Positions 1 to 11,800 of a DNA stretch of 64,000 nucleotides are shown here, one piece after another. Each line of letters opens with the position of its first letter. Positions within the stretch are counted from its first letter, which is position 1. A model generated the notes under the pieces. That model had not been told where the DNA came from. It made no database searches and saw only the letters and a list, made by a program, of their open reading frames with translations. Location: positions 8,694,607 to 8,758,606 of the forward strand of contig NC_060258.1 in the NCBI RefSeq assembly GCF_921293095.1. The letters run 5' to 3'. Made by a program: the position numbers and the translations under genes. The stretch is from Ischnura elegans (taxonomy: Eukaryota > Arthropoda > Insecta > Odonata > Coenagrionidae).

Positions 1-249
1 TAAACCAAAGGAATTACACCTCAATAGGCACATATTTCCAATCTCGACACCTCCACACAGAATCGGCGTTCCTAGGAATTTAAATACCCCGGTACGCAAC
101 ATGTTAACGTCCTGAATCATAGTCCAATTGTAATATTTCCCTGCCCCATCTCACTTGATCCAGTTCATTTGCTGTGTTTAAGAGACTTTTGGCTCTTGAG
201 AGACAGTTAAAATTTTGCGGAGAATGAAAACTTGTAGTTACCTCATTAA

Positions 250-521
250 CGCATTATGTGCGGGCCCGATTTTCATGCTCGTCGTCAGAATCGGCTGATA
301 AAATGAGAAAGAAATATAGGGAGAGGTTTTTGCGCCATAACTTCCGTTCAAATGCTGCTATTTACAAACAGAGCGCACCGGTCAAAAGAGGGAAACTTGC
401 TAAAGGCCATGCACACGATCGGAAGACTAGGAAATGGATATTAGTCACATACGAAGGTGGAGAAAGGCCCGACCGTCTGTCCAGCAAAACACGTCAATTG
501 ACGTGCTCCGCACTGAATGCA
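250..521. mobile_element. TTAA-flanked MITE, copy 1
   Basis: Flanked by TTAA at 246-249 and 522-525. The imperfect terminal inverted repeats read inward as CGCATTATGTGCGGG and TGCATTCAGTGCGGAG. A second copy lies at 20095-20506. The 91-aa frame inside it (258-533) is not treated as a gene. The TTAA duplication points to piggyBac- or Kolobok-type mobilisation. Confidence 0.6.
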
Positions 522-704
522 TTAATCCATTAGTTTCAGCTCATGAGTTCAACAAAACGTTATTCTGAACTACTTGGATACTTACTGTAACTTACTAACA
601 TTCTCCAGCATACGTTTTGGCTGTACCATGCTAGGATTTAATGTTAACCAGACATGAAGCCGTTCCCAAAAATTATGTTGATGTTACTTTATAGGTACAA
701 GAAC

Positions 705-863
705 GACATTCATCTACGTCTACATAATACCCCGCAATCCATCAAAAGGCATGTGGCGGGGTTGTTAGGATACCAGCCGTTTACAGTTAAAAAAAATTAA
801 GTGCTCTAACGAAGTTGGGACTAGCGTTTATTAAAGTCCTTTATGCTTCGGGGAAAAATCAGG
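705..863 (-). mobile_element. LINE 3'-end fragment (same family as 17515-18490)
   Basis: On the minus strand it matches the 3' tail of the LINE fragments at 18335-18490 and 23920-24078 (CATAAAGGACTTTAATAAACG and onwards). It abuts the AATAGGG MITE at 864 at the same position within the LINE as the insertion at 17670. Confidence 0.55.
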
Positions 864-1532
864 AATAGGGTAGTTTACTTCATCAAAGAAAACGAAAGGA
901 ATTGATTTCGATTCATTACCCACCATTAGAGTATTCATAATATACAAATTATTTGGTTTTAGAAATACCAGTTTAGACGAATGGCAATGGTCAATTTTAT
1001 CCTCATTTGAAAACGGCCAGATTGGTGCCCATGCAATGCCACTCCACGTGACGTCACAGGGACCTAGTTTCTATACGAGAAGATAGGAGTTATACATCAT
1101 CTGAGATTACCAATGCATTGCATGAGGCACAGAGCTCAGGAAAACATGTCTTAATAATCACCTATTAAAACTGGCTAAGGTCGGAAAGTTTTCTTCGTTT
1201 GATAAGGCATTAATAATTCTTATTTGAGCCAAGTGCTACCAGCTAGCAGGGTACTCTACTACCTTCTAGCATCCTGCATGATATCTGCGCTCAAAGCCTC
1301 TCCCCAAGATCACCTCACTTGCGGCAGCAGGAACCAGAACGACGCCACAGTTTTTTCCCAGCATTCATACTTATCCGGCGCGTTTTTTCATGTGATTGAA
1401 AATTTTTACTTTTCATTTAATCGCGAAAAATAGATGTCGTCATTTAAAAAATCTAAAAGCGTGAAATACGTACTCCAAGAGTAATAATCTTTCCATTTAG
1501 GCAATAAAAAAGTAATGGGAAACCAACCTATT
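864..1532 (-). mobile_element. AATAGGG MITE (M1), full copy
   Basis: Ends AATAGGGTAGTTT and AACCAACCTATT are inverted repeats. The body matches the other M1 copies, with shared blocks such as ATGAAAAGTG and the GTGACGTCACAGGGACCTAG segment. About 660 bp. No transposase frame, so non-autonomous. The open frames at 1224-1433 and 45370-45558 are the same M1 segment and not genes. Confidence 0.8.
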
Positions 1533-1942
1533 ACAATGTTTTACTATATAACTAAAATAGCAACTATAGACCCCTCTGTACATAGTCTCATCAGGAAAAC
1601 AATAGTCAAATATGGATCAAATAATAGCCTTGGAAATATCTAAAAACAATGTGATCACCCAATGCTTCTTAACATTGGGTGAACTACCACAAGAAGGCAT
1701 TGGATCACCACATGAATATACTTAAAAGACAGTTGATTCGGATGATGTAAGCGCACCACATACTTTCACATCCCACATATATAGCATTTTAGCTTATGTC
1801 AAGCTTGATTTTGCCTTGTCATGTCAAGGTTGAAATGGTTTCCAGTCAGAAAACTGTCTGGTCAGAATATGAATCTTTCAGCAGTAATAAGGATCCCAAA
1901 CATACAATCAACATAGAAGTACACAGAATGTTATGTCATGTT

Positions 1943-2191
1943 CAGGGATCCCGCTTACAAAAAATATTGGGGGCCTCCAACCGGGGATCTTGCCCCAGGG
2001 AAATTTAATAAGTAATGAGTGTTAACTTTTATAAGCATTTTAGAAGAGTCATACGATCAACATTAGAACCCTGATAACTCGAATCTCGGTATCTGGACAC
2101 TCCAGGGGAAAATCAACAAGCCCAACACATTTTTTCCTCACACCCTTAACGAATTTTTGCCCCCTCAAGCCCAATGGAGTCGGCGCCACTG
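1943..2191. mobile_element. hAT-like MITE with 8-bp target duplication
   Basis: GTCATGTT is duplicated perfectly at 1935-1942 and 2192-2199. Ends CAGGGATCCCGC and GGCGCCACTG are weakly inverted. A related copy lies at 24267-24526. Non-autonomous. Confidence 0.75.
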
Positions 2192-2199
2192 GTCATGTT

Positions 2200-2820
2200 A
2201 GCGGTTATGAAATGGTGTTGACCGTTGAACGAATGAATAAATAAATGGAATTTAGTCAAAGTGCCATATAACTCCTTCACCTCCTCTTCCATTAATGCCT
2301 ATTTATGACTACCATCCCGATCGTCTCACAGATGACCTATCTGACCGTCTCGCTCTTAAATTCCCTGTAATTAAACTCGCAGCCACTCAAATCCTCCACT
2401 CTGTGATACACTGCATTGGAAAAATAATCTGACAGCATACGTTTATTTTGAAAAATATGTAGGTACTAGTTTTACATCTATGGACGATGAAATCTTTTCA
2501 TAATGCATGCGCGAGATCGTGCTTGAACCTTAAAAAAATAATAAACAAGCCGTAGAATAAGGCATAAATATTGTAATACCGTACAATAATATAAACGGTG
2601 TGGTATAAGGATTGAGCCTTCGATTTCTCTCATCAATCTTCCCGGGTCCGTCGGCAAGGGAGTCGTTTTTTCTAGACAAATGAAAGGCGAATTGCCGCGA
2701 GTCGACATGCGGATTGTAAATATTGGCGGTCTCTGTCGACTAATTGGTTTTATCTTCGAGTCCTGAACAGCAACTGTGTTTAAGTTTTTGTGTCGACGAT
2801 TGATAAACCATTAAATCAGT
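2200..2820. other. Upstream region of gene 1, no gene seen
   Basis: Unique-looking AT-rich sequence before the ATG at 2821. A promoter and 5' UTR must lie here or further left. I see no clear TATA/initiator pair and no coding frame worth keeping. Confidence 0.4.
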
Positions 2821-2891
2821 ATGACACGTAAAGGAAATCGCCTGAAGTGCGCAGTATGGGGCTGCAACGATAAGACGGAACGCATTCAGAG
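2821..2891 (+). CDS. Gene 1 exon 1: THAP domain N-terminus
   Basis: The ATG at 2821 opens a 23-codon exon ending in phase 2 at a GTGATG donor. It encodes the first zinc pair of a C2CH THAP finger, C10-x4-C15 (CAVWGC). The split codon joins exon 2 to give R-F-P-H-P, a typical THAP segment with the conserved proline. The 5' UTR and promoter were not resolved. No in-frame upstream ATG was seen in the immediate leader, which is AT-rich. Confidence 0.8.
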
Positions 2892-5800
2892 GTGATGTGA
2901 ATTCTTAGTTTATATTGACCTCACCCATTTAGATCGGTACGATGCCAAGGACCTTTGGAGGTCCATTACTTAAAATTGGAAGGTTTTTACTTCCATATGT
3001 GCGGATGATGCTTTAAAATGCATCAATGCCTTGCATTAAAACTTACTATCAAGCTCTGCTCACTTTCACGGCGCTTTGTATTTTATGTTCGTTTTTATTT
3101 GCTTGAAAATCCTTAAAGCTTAATAAATTTGTGTCAACAGCGTCTCGTGTGTAAATGTTTAATCTCGCTGATCTCTCAATAAATAAATGAATGTATGGCA
3201 ATGTCAGTGTCTCATTCATTCATGGATTTTTATTGTTAATGCTCTTATAGGTTTCCTCATCCGAGATCGGATGGGTACAAACGCTTTTGGTCGTGGCTCG
3301 CCCTCTGTGGTAACGAAAATCTCCTCTCACAACATCCCCTGGACATCTACGATAGAAGAAGATTGTGCACAAACCACTTTGCAGACAGTGACTACGCCGT
3401 GTGCAGCAACCGGAGGAAATTGAAGAAGAACGCCATGCCTTCTATAAATTTGCCTCGTAAGTTTCCTAGTGCCTGTAATCTGTTTATTAATTATCGTTTT
3501 AGCTAGACTCTGTGCATTTTATCTTTTGCGTGTGAGCTGGTGTGGCTAAAGCAAGTGGGGGTGAGGAGAGGGAAAGTTTCTCATCACGTGACTTTCCATT
3601 AAGCCCATTTTTTGCAGAGTTCGTCCAACTTTAACTATGTTTATGCTGTGGATGCTATTCACATAAAGGCAACAGACGAATTGAAGGACCTGGAATATTT
3701 GGGGCAACGTGGTAAAAGTTACATCAGGTGTTCCACAAGGAAGCGTAATCAGCCCCCTTTTGTTCATAATTTACATTATTGACCTCTGCTCCTGAATTAG
3801 CAGTAAAATATGTTTATTTGCTGACGACGCAGTCATCTATCTAAATGGCCATTTCCCGGTGGTCGACAGTCACGTTTTTAGCAAAGTTAACAAAATCGTT
3901 ACTTTTCATCGCAGAAACACGGCTCAAAGACGGACTTGATTGCTTGATTGGCAGGAGTGCGATGCAAACAATCATTTTTTGACAATCAGATTGATTGATT
4001 TTCAAATTGCAGTCAAAGTGTCCTTTTTGGGAGGGAGGGCCCCTGCTTGGAAGGTCGAACAGAGGGGTCAGCGAGGGTGAACTCGTCGTGGAAAGGGTCC
4101 AGGATTAGCGACCCTTGGGAGGTCGTACCACGCCCATCCTGGAAGTACCTGATCCATTGCCTCATGAAATGCATATTTTAACCTTTTCGCTACATGTGAG
4201 GAGATGGTTTTTGGAGATTGCTGATAGGGGAGGGGTAGGAGAGAGAGAGAGGATGAGCTAACCTAACGTTGCCAAATCAGGGTTTGCAGTCTAACTAAAT
4301 TATAAAATTCACGCTTTTTTCCAGGTTTTTGATGGTCTAAATTGCATCAAATTCATGGTCTGTAGGTAAGCCATTTTAGGAAGAAATATAGATCACATCA
4401 CATAACAATCACTGGCCGCACGTTAACTAAAAATATAGCAAATGCGATGAACGCCGGGAATACCAGGGTTCCCACTCAACCGTGAAAACCTTAAAACCGT
4501 GGATAAGCCGTGAATTTCGTCAACCGTAAAATAACCTGGAAAAAGCCGTGAATTTCGTCATAAAACTTTTAAAAAAATCTCTCAAACTTTATTGTAGAAC
4601 TACGATAGACAGATTGAAAGAAAAAATCCATGCTTCGATCATCTTACAAGGCAGAGTCATGTGCAGATACGGTCCACGCATTTTTCTGCACACGTGTATT
4701 CGAAAGTGCAACTATTAATTGGTCCGTGTGTGCCATGATAGCACATTGAGCTTAAGCCTGCCATTGGAAGACGTTAACCTTGGCAGAAAATCAGGCGCTA
4801 CTTCTTCACTTCCCTGCTCTCTCAACTTTCCCACTCACACACTTTCAGCCGGACGAGAATTTTGCTAACGATAGGTGATGTCATAAGAAATAGCACTGTC
4901 ATTGCTGAGTTTGCATTCAAGGCATCTAATGTATTTGTTACATTTTAAGTTAACGCATGGCCGATGATAGTTACGTGATCAATATTTCTGCTTAATATAC
5001 CTTATCTACAAACTGTGAATCTGATGACATTCATACTGTGAAAACCTGGAAAAAACCGTGAATTTTATAATGTAGGTAGAGTGGGAACCCTGGAATACAA
5101 ACGCAGCAATGAAAGTGCTCATGTGACCAGAGATGGGCAATATCATGACATGACATGACGCCTTTTTGTAACTGTGTTAGTAGTTATGTTCTTGATGTTC
5201 AGAAATTGCTGGTAATCAGTCTTCGATTCTTTTTGTATATGGCGGTTATGTTTTTACTTGGATATTATGTTATTGCGGAGGTTGGGTGAGTGCCTTTCTC
5301 GGTATGTGATGTTTAAAGTGGGGGTTTTCTTCATATGTCCAGATTGGTGTGATGAGCGTGTTAAGATGGGCAATATCGAAAATACTTGTATTTGAAATAC
5401 GTATTTTCGATACTTTTGTAGTTTTTAATTTGTATCGGAAATACATTTTCTGAGAGTATTTTGTAACGAAAATACATCTAAAGAGTAGTTTGTATTTTTA
5501 AAATACATTCAAAATCTAAATACATGTAATGTTTTTGTGCATAATTAGAAAGAGCGTGCGACGAGATGGCAGGGATCCCGAATGAGTCGGTATTACTATG
5601 CCATCTATGGGACAATAAATTGCCCCTTAATTTTCTTCTGTAACACACGTAGGCGCTTGCAAAACGGAGTCGCGTGTGGAGTAGTTTGCGAAACGGAGTT
5701 GTGCATTGAGTTATTTGTGGAGGGGACTTGTAGAATCTGATGCTGTTCCCAAAGGTGCAGGGGGCATTTTTCTTCATTTTATTTAAGACATTTTGCCATG

Positions 5801-8800
5801 GATAATTGCCAGTTTCCTATAAATACGTTGTAAGAATGTTTTAGCCTCTTATTCTAAAAATAGTTCATATTTGAATTGATTTTAATTTTTTATTAGCTAA
5901 GAACTTCGGTGAAGGCTTGTATTTTGTATTTTAATAGAGTATTTTGAAATTAAATTTGTATTTAGTATCGAAAATACAATTTTTAGAAGTAATTTGTATT
6001 TTGTATTTCAAACACAGATTTTAATAGTAATTTGTGTTTTGTATCTAAAATACATTTGACATGTATTTTGCCCATCTCTGCTTGTGACGTTGCCTATCGT
6101 TGGGAAAATTCAGGGCCGGCTCAAAGTTGCGAGTTGGAAAATGGAGGGTGGGAGGGTAATTAAGAGGTGTCTGATTTCTCGCCAGGGTCAATGATCACTT
6201 TGTTTACAGGTCTTCCAATCACAGCCTTAGATCCCTTGCACGCACACCGATTTCGAACGACCGGCAAAATATCGGCCGTCCACATTCCAATAGTCAGAGA
6301 TGGGCAAAATAAATGTCAAATGTATTTTAGATACAAAATGCAAATTACTGTTAAAATCTGTATTTCAAATACAAATTACAGTGCAACCTCAATATAACGA
6401 CACCCCACGGTGCACCAATAAACACTCGCTATAGCGAATTGTCGCTTTACCGGAGGTGGTGCAAATAATAGCCAATATACCTCATATTACTCCTTTATTT
6501 TTATTTTCTCGCTTGGACGTGTTTGGTGTTTTTTTGGCCACGGTGTGTTCCATCAAATGCTTTCTATTCATGCATCTCACGGACGTGCGGGTATGCTGCC
6601 GACTGCTTTCTGCCGCCCGAGGAACAAAAGAAGATCAAGCATTCGCAAATGCTAATGCCACAATATTTTCACCAAAATTAACTACTTATTTATCGAACGA
6701 CAGTTTACCACATAAATTTGAGACTGAGCACTGTATTAACTTCATTTCTAACAGATCGCTAGCAATTACAGAGATTAAGGAGTCTTGGTGTAAGTTTTTC
6801 CGGCGGTGAAACCCTCGCTATGGTTAGAGCCAACACCAAAAGGGCCTCGTAAAAACGAAATTTTTAACATGCTTATAATAGGATCAATTGACGGTGCATC
6901 GGCTATCTCTCGTAATAGCGGGGGTCTCGCTATAGCCCGTACTCGCTTTAACGAGGTTCCACTGTACTTCTAAAAATTGTATTTTTGATACTAAATACAA
7001 ATGTAATTTCAAAATACTCAATTAAAATACGAAATACATGCCTTCACCGAAGTTCTTACCTAATAAAAAATTAAAATAAAGTCAAATATGAACTATTTTT
7101 AGAATGAGAGGCTCAAACATTCTTGCAACGTAATTATAGGAAACTGGCAATTTGACCATTATCCATGGCGAAATGTCTTAAATAAAATGGAGAAAAATTT
7201 CTCCTGCACCTTTGGGAACAGCGTCAGATTCTACAAGTCCCCTCCACAAATTACTCAATGCACAACTTTGTTTCGCAAAATACTCCACACGCGACTACGT
7301 TTTGCAAGTATACAAGGGCCTGCGGGTGTTACAGAAGTAAATTAAGGGGCAATTTATTGTCCCATAGATGGCAGAGTAATACCGAACCATTCGGGATCCC
7401 TGTCATCTCGTCGCACGCTCTTTCTAATTATGCACAAAAACATTACATGTATTTTGATTTTGAATGTATTTTAAAAATACAAACTACTATTTAGATGTAT
7501 TTTCGTTACAAAATACTCTCAGAAAATGTATTTCCGATACAAATTACAAACTACAAAAGTATCGAAAATACGTATTTCAAATACAAGTATTTTCGATACT
7601 GCCCATCTCTGCCAATAGTGAACAATAGGGTGGTTTCCTATTATTTTTTTATCGCCTAAATCGAAAGATTGTTACTCCTGGAGTATGTATTTCACGCTTT
7701 TAGATTTTTAAATGACGATAACTATTTTTCGCGATGAAATGAAAAGCGAAAATTTTCAAGCGCACGAAAACGCAACGGGTAAGTATGAATGCTGGGAAAA
7801 ACTCCGCGTGATGTCTTTCTGCTTCCCGCTGCCGCGAGTGAGAATAACCAATAACACAAGTGAGAATCGTATAGAAACTAGGCCCCTGTGACGTCAGGTG
7901 GAGTGGCACCGCATGGGCGCCAGCCTGGCCTTTTTCAAATGCGGTTAAAAATGGCCATTAATATTCATCTAAACCGGTATTTCTCAAACATCAATGCCTT
8001 TCGTTTACTTTGATGAAGGAAACTGCCCTATTGATCAAAAAAAATTTTGTTCGGAATATCTTACTCTGTAACATCCATGGTTGTGTTTCAGTGAATTTCT
8101 GACCAGCTTGTATAAATGTTTTGCAAACATAGGCTTATTATTTAGTTTTTGTTTTCCTTGCGTTGCAGCTCCCTTGCTAACGCCTCATCCACAGCAGGGG
8201 GAGTTTTGTGCTCCATCAATGGCAACGGCCATCAAAGTCGAAGGTGAGTACCCTGCGTGCAGCATGTGATAAAGCAAGATCGTCATGTGGAAACCATGAG
8301 GTCATGAGGACATTTTATTTTTTATAAATAATTCCTTTGAAGCTACTCCCATTATGGTAATAAATAAGACGAGTATCCCTCCTAAAAATGCCAAGAATGC
8401 ACTATACAGGGTGTCCCATTTATCTTGACCACCCGAAATAACTTTTTGTCCAGATGCAAATTCAAAAATGTGTCAAACAAATTTTCATTAGCCATCAGGG
8501 GGACATTAATCAGCATGATTGCCTTCCTAGTAGCTTTGTTATTTACAAGGATATGAACATCGGTATGTCTTTTTTAAAGGGAACCCTCTATTTTTTATTC
8601 GGCAATTCATTTCCTCTCCTAAAGACTTATTCAAAAATGTAGAACAGTGAACCATTAACATAAACACAGTGTTATGAAAAATGACTCACTCTCTAGCGCT
8701 TAGTGCAGGTACGCGGGTATTGGAACTACTCTACTTTGCTGACGTTGACGGTGAACAAATGAAAACATACAGTGGAACCTCGTTAAAGTGAGTACTGGCT

Positions 8801-11800
8801 ATAGCAACACCCCCGCTATAACGAGAGATAGCCAATGCACCGTCAATTGACCCTATAAAAGGCGTGTTAAAAAATTCGTTTTTACGAGACCCTTTCGGTG
8901 TTGGCTCTCGCCATAGCGAGGGTTTCACCGCCGGAAGACTTTCATCAAGACTCCTTAACCTCTGTAATTGCTAGCGATCTGTTAGAAATGAAGTTATGGT
9001 AATAACAACAACAGGCACATAGATTAAATCTTCCCCACGAAATGAAACTACCATTGGAAGAAGCTCTAAGCCGTGGGATAGTAACATAAGCGCATTTCCC
9101 AAGATCCGCTATCCCCCTCCATTCAGCACTCGCCCCCCTCTCTGACGCTTTCCTCTTCTCCAAAATCAAACAAAAGGTCCCAGTTCGCGCAGAAATCGTA
9201 TTACGAAGACCTTAGCTTCGAAAAAAATATCGAGTTACACGAGAACAAAAGAAAAGCGTTTCGCGCCCCCCCCTTTTCTCACCCACTGACCTTTTTCTGC
9301 ACACCTGCTTCAAAGTTCCCTGTTTCTGGAGCTCAACCGCTGCATGAATCACCTATTAGCTCAAAAGGTGTCAAACAATGAATTTCGGCAATTGGTATTA
9401 TACTTTTATTAGATTGAAATATTTGCAATGCGCACGTAATTCAAAAAAGAACTAGACCAAACACGACGTATTTCTAACGTTAGAATGGCTATTTAGCACA
9501 AAAATTTTCATGGCGCAGTCATATGGTCGTGCTTCACCCTCTGCAGTATGCTCTGCGTACGCCGAATGCGATATCATCAGTTCCGAACTTCACCTTGTAC
9601 GAGTGGTTCCCTACTTTCCAGGGTGGCTTGACATCAAACCACCGAGAGTTTTCCGTGTGGGTTTGATAAAGTCAGGTTTTATTTTCACTAGTTTAGGACC
9701 ATAGCCCCTCCGAAGAAACTATTAGTCGAATCAACAATAAAACCTAAGTGTCTGTATAAAGTACCACTATTTCTTTCATTACGCGCTAAAATCTAATCAT
9801 AATTACGCGCAAAAAAGACTGCGTTTCCTGGGACATAGGCAACCTAGCCAAACTTTCCCGCATTGATCGTTTTCCCCTTGAAAACATTTTTCCCCCAAGT
9901 GGGGTTCCAAAAAAGGGGAGGTCGTCTTAGAATCGTGTTCGTCTTAGATTCGTGCAAATACGGTATTATCTACTTTACTTAGACTGGAATCCAAAAAACT
10001 CTTTCATCAAAGAAAACGAAAGGCATTGATTGCGATTCGTTACCCACCATTAGTGTATTCATAATGTACAACTAATTTTTTGGTTAGTGGATAAGAGTTT
10101 TACATGGTCTGAGATTACCAATGCATGCATGAGGCACAGAGCTCAGGAAAACATCTCTTAATAATCACCTATTAAAATTTATGGTCGGAAAGTTTCCTTT
10201 GTTTGATAGGGTATTAATAATCCTTATTTAAGCCAAGCGCTACCTGCTAGCATGGTAATCTGCTACATGCCAGCATCCTGCGTCGTATCAGCCCTCAGAG
10301 CCTCGCCCCAAGGTCACCTCACTTGCGGCAGTGGGAACCAGAACGATGTCACACATAGTTTTCCCAGCATTCATACTTAGCCGTTGTGTTTTCGCACTCT
10401 TGAAAATTTTCACTTTTCATTTAATCGCGAAAAATAGATATTGTCATTCGAAAATCTAACAGTGTGAAATACGTACTCCAGGTGTAATAATCTTTCGATT
10501 TAGGCAATAAAAAAATAAGAGGAAACCACCCTGTTCAAATTTTGCCTTGCTGTGAAAGGTTTGCAATCATTAAAAACGAACTTTACATGTATATCTTGTG
10601 GAAATGAATCACGGCCTCATGGGCCCTGAAGAAGAATGAAAAATAGTTTACAACATATCCTCGGTCTTACTGAACATACACACCGAATTTCAAAGGAAAC
10701 GGTCCAGCCATTTCGGAGGAGTTTGGAAACAAAAAAGCATGACACGAGAAGTTTATATGTTAGATAATTTTATAACTGGGCACTTCCATGAAAAACTCAA
10801 CTTTTTCTCTCAAATTAAAAATGTTAGCTGGAAATATTTAATCTTGATAAGTTAGCAGTGAAATGATTGAATTTTATGAAATCAGTATTTGAATCACTAT
10901 GCAGAGCCTTATTGAAAGTTTTCAAATTGTACTTAGATTAACAGTTTTGAAGATGCTTGATATTATTACGCTTAGGAGGTTGACCTGGCAGTAATTCTGT
11001 CGAGTCTTAATTTTGGGCATGTTTGGAAGTTATTTAGATGATTAACTTTTTTCTGTACATGAACATCACCTTCAAGAATGTTTTTGATCATGCACAGGTA
11101 GAAGTTTTGCAATTTTTTTGTATTTTACAATTCTATCAAAATATCCTAGATTGCATTGTTTTCTCTAAAGGTACAGTAATACCTCTATGTAGTGAACCTC
11201 TTTACATAATAAACCTCCATACTTCATTCCACCCCTACGGTCCCGTCAGATTTACATGTAAATTTATAGGAAAACCTCTATGCAGTGAACCTCTTTATCC
11301 CATAAAACCACTACTTATCATACCAAGGAGACAACCATGGCCAAAACCATGACCTCCGCAAGTCGTACCTTGACAACTAGATACCATTAATGCAGACGTG
11401 ATTACGTACATGGAATGAAATTTCTGCGATAAATGTTTCACACTTATTTTTGTTTTCTTATAAACCTTTGAGATGCTGTAATTTTCACATTAACCATTAG
11501 TTATGACCATTTTGTTCCATATGAGAGCATACCTAACAGTAAATAAGAAAAACGGTATCCAGCTATCCTAATAATTTTGAGTGTCTGTTGCATTAAGGAG
11601 CTCACGTTGTTTTCTCTCGAATCATGGTAAAAATCACGTGATAGTGCTCTCTTTCTGTTATTATTAAATAATAAATATATGTTCACTTATGAATGCATGT
11701 TTATTTAAACACATAAATGTAATGGTTTAAAAATACAGAAGTACCTTTTATTTACGAAGGATATGAAAAAATGGTGCCTATCACCAGTGGCACAGCTAGT

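Noticed and set aside
258-533. 91-aa open frame at the left edge
   Set aside because: Lies almost wholly in a TTAA-flanked MITE with a non-coding relative at 20095-20506.
3187-3423. 78-aa frame overlapping the THAP exon
   Set aside because: Wrong frame; the THAP frame with zinc ligands and splice sites explains the sequence.
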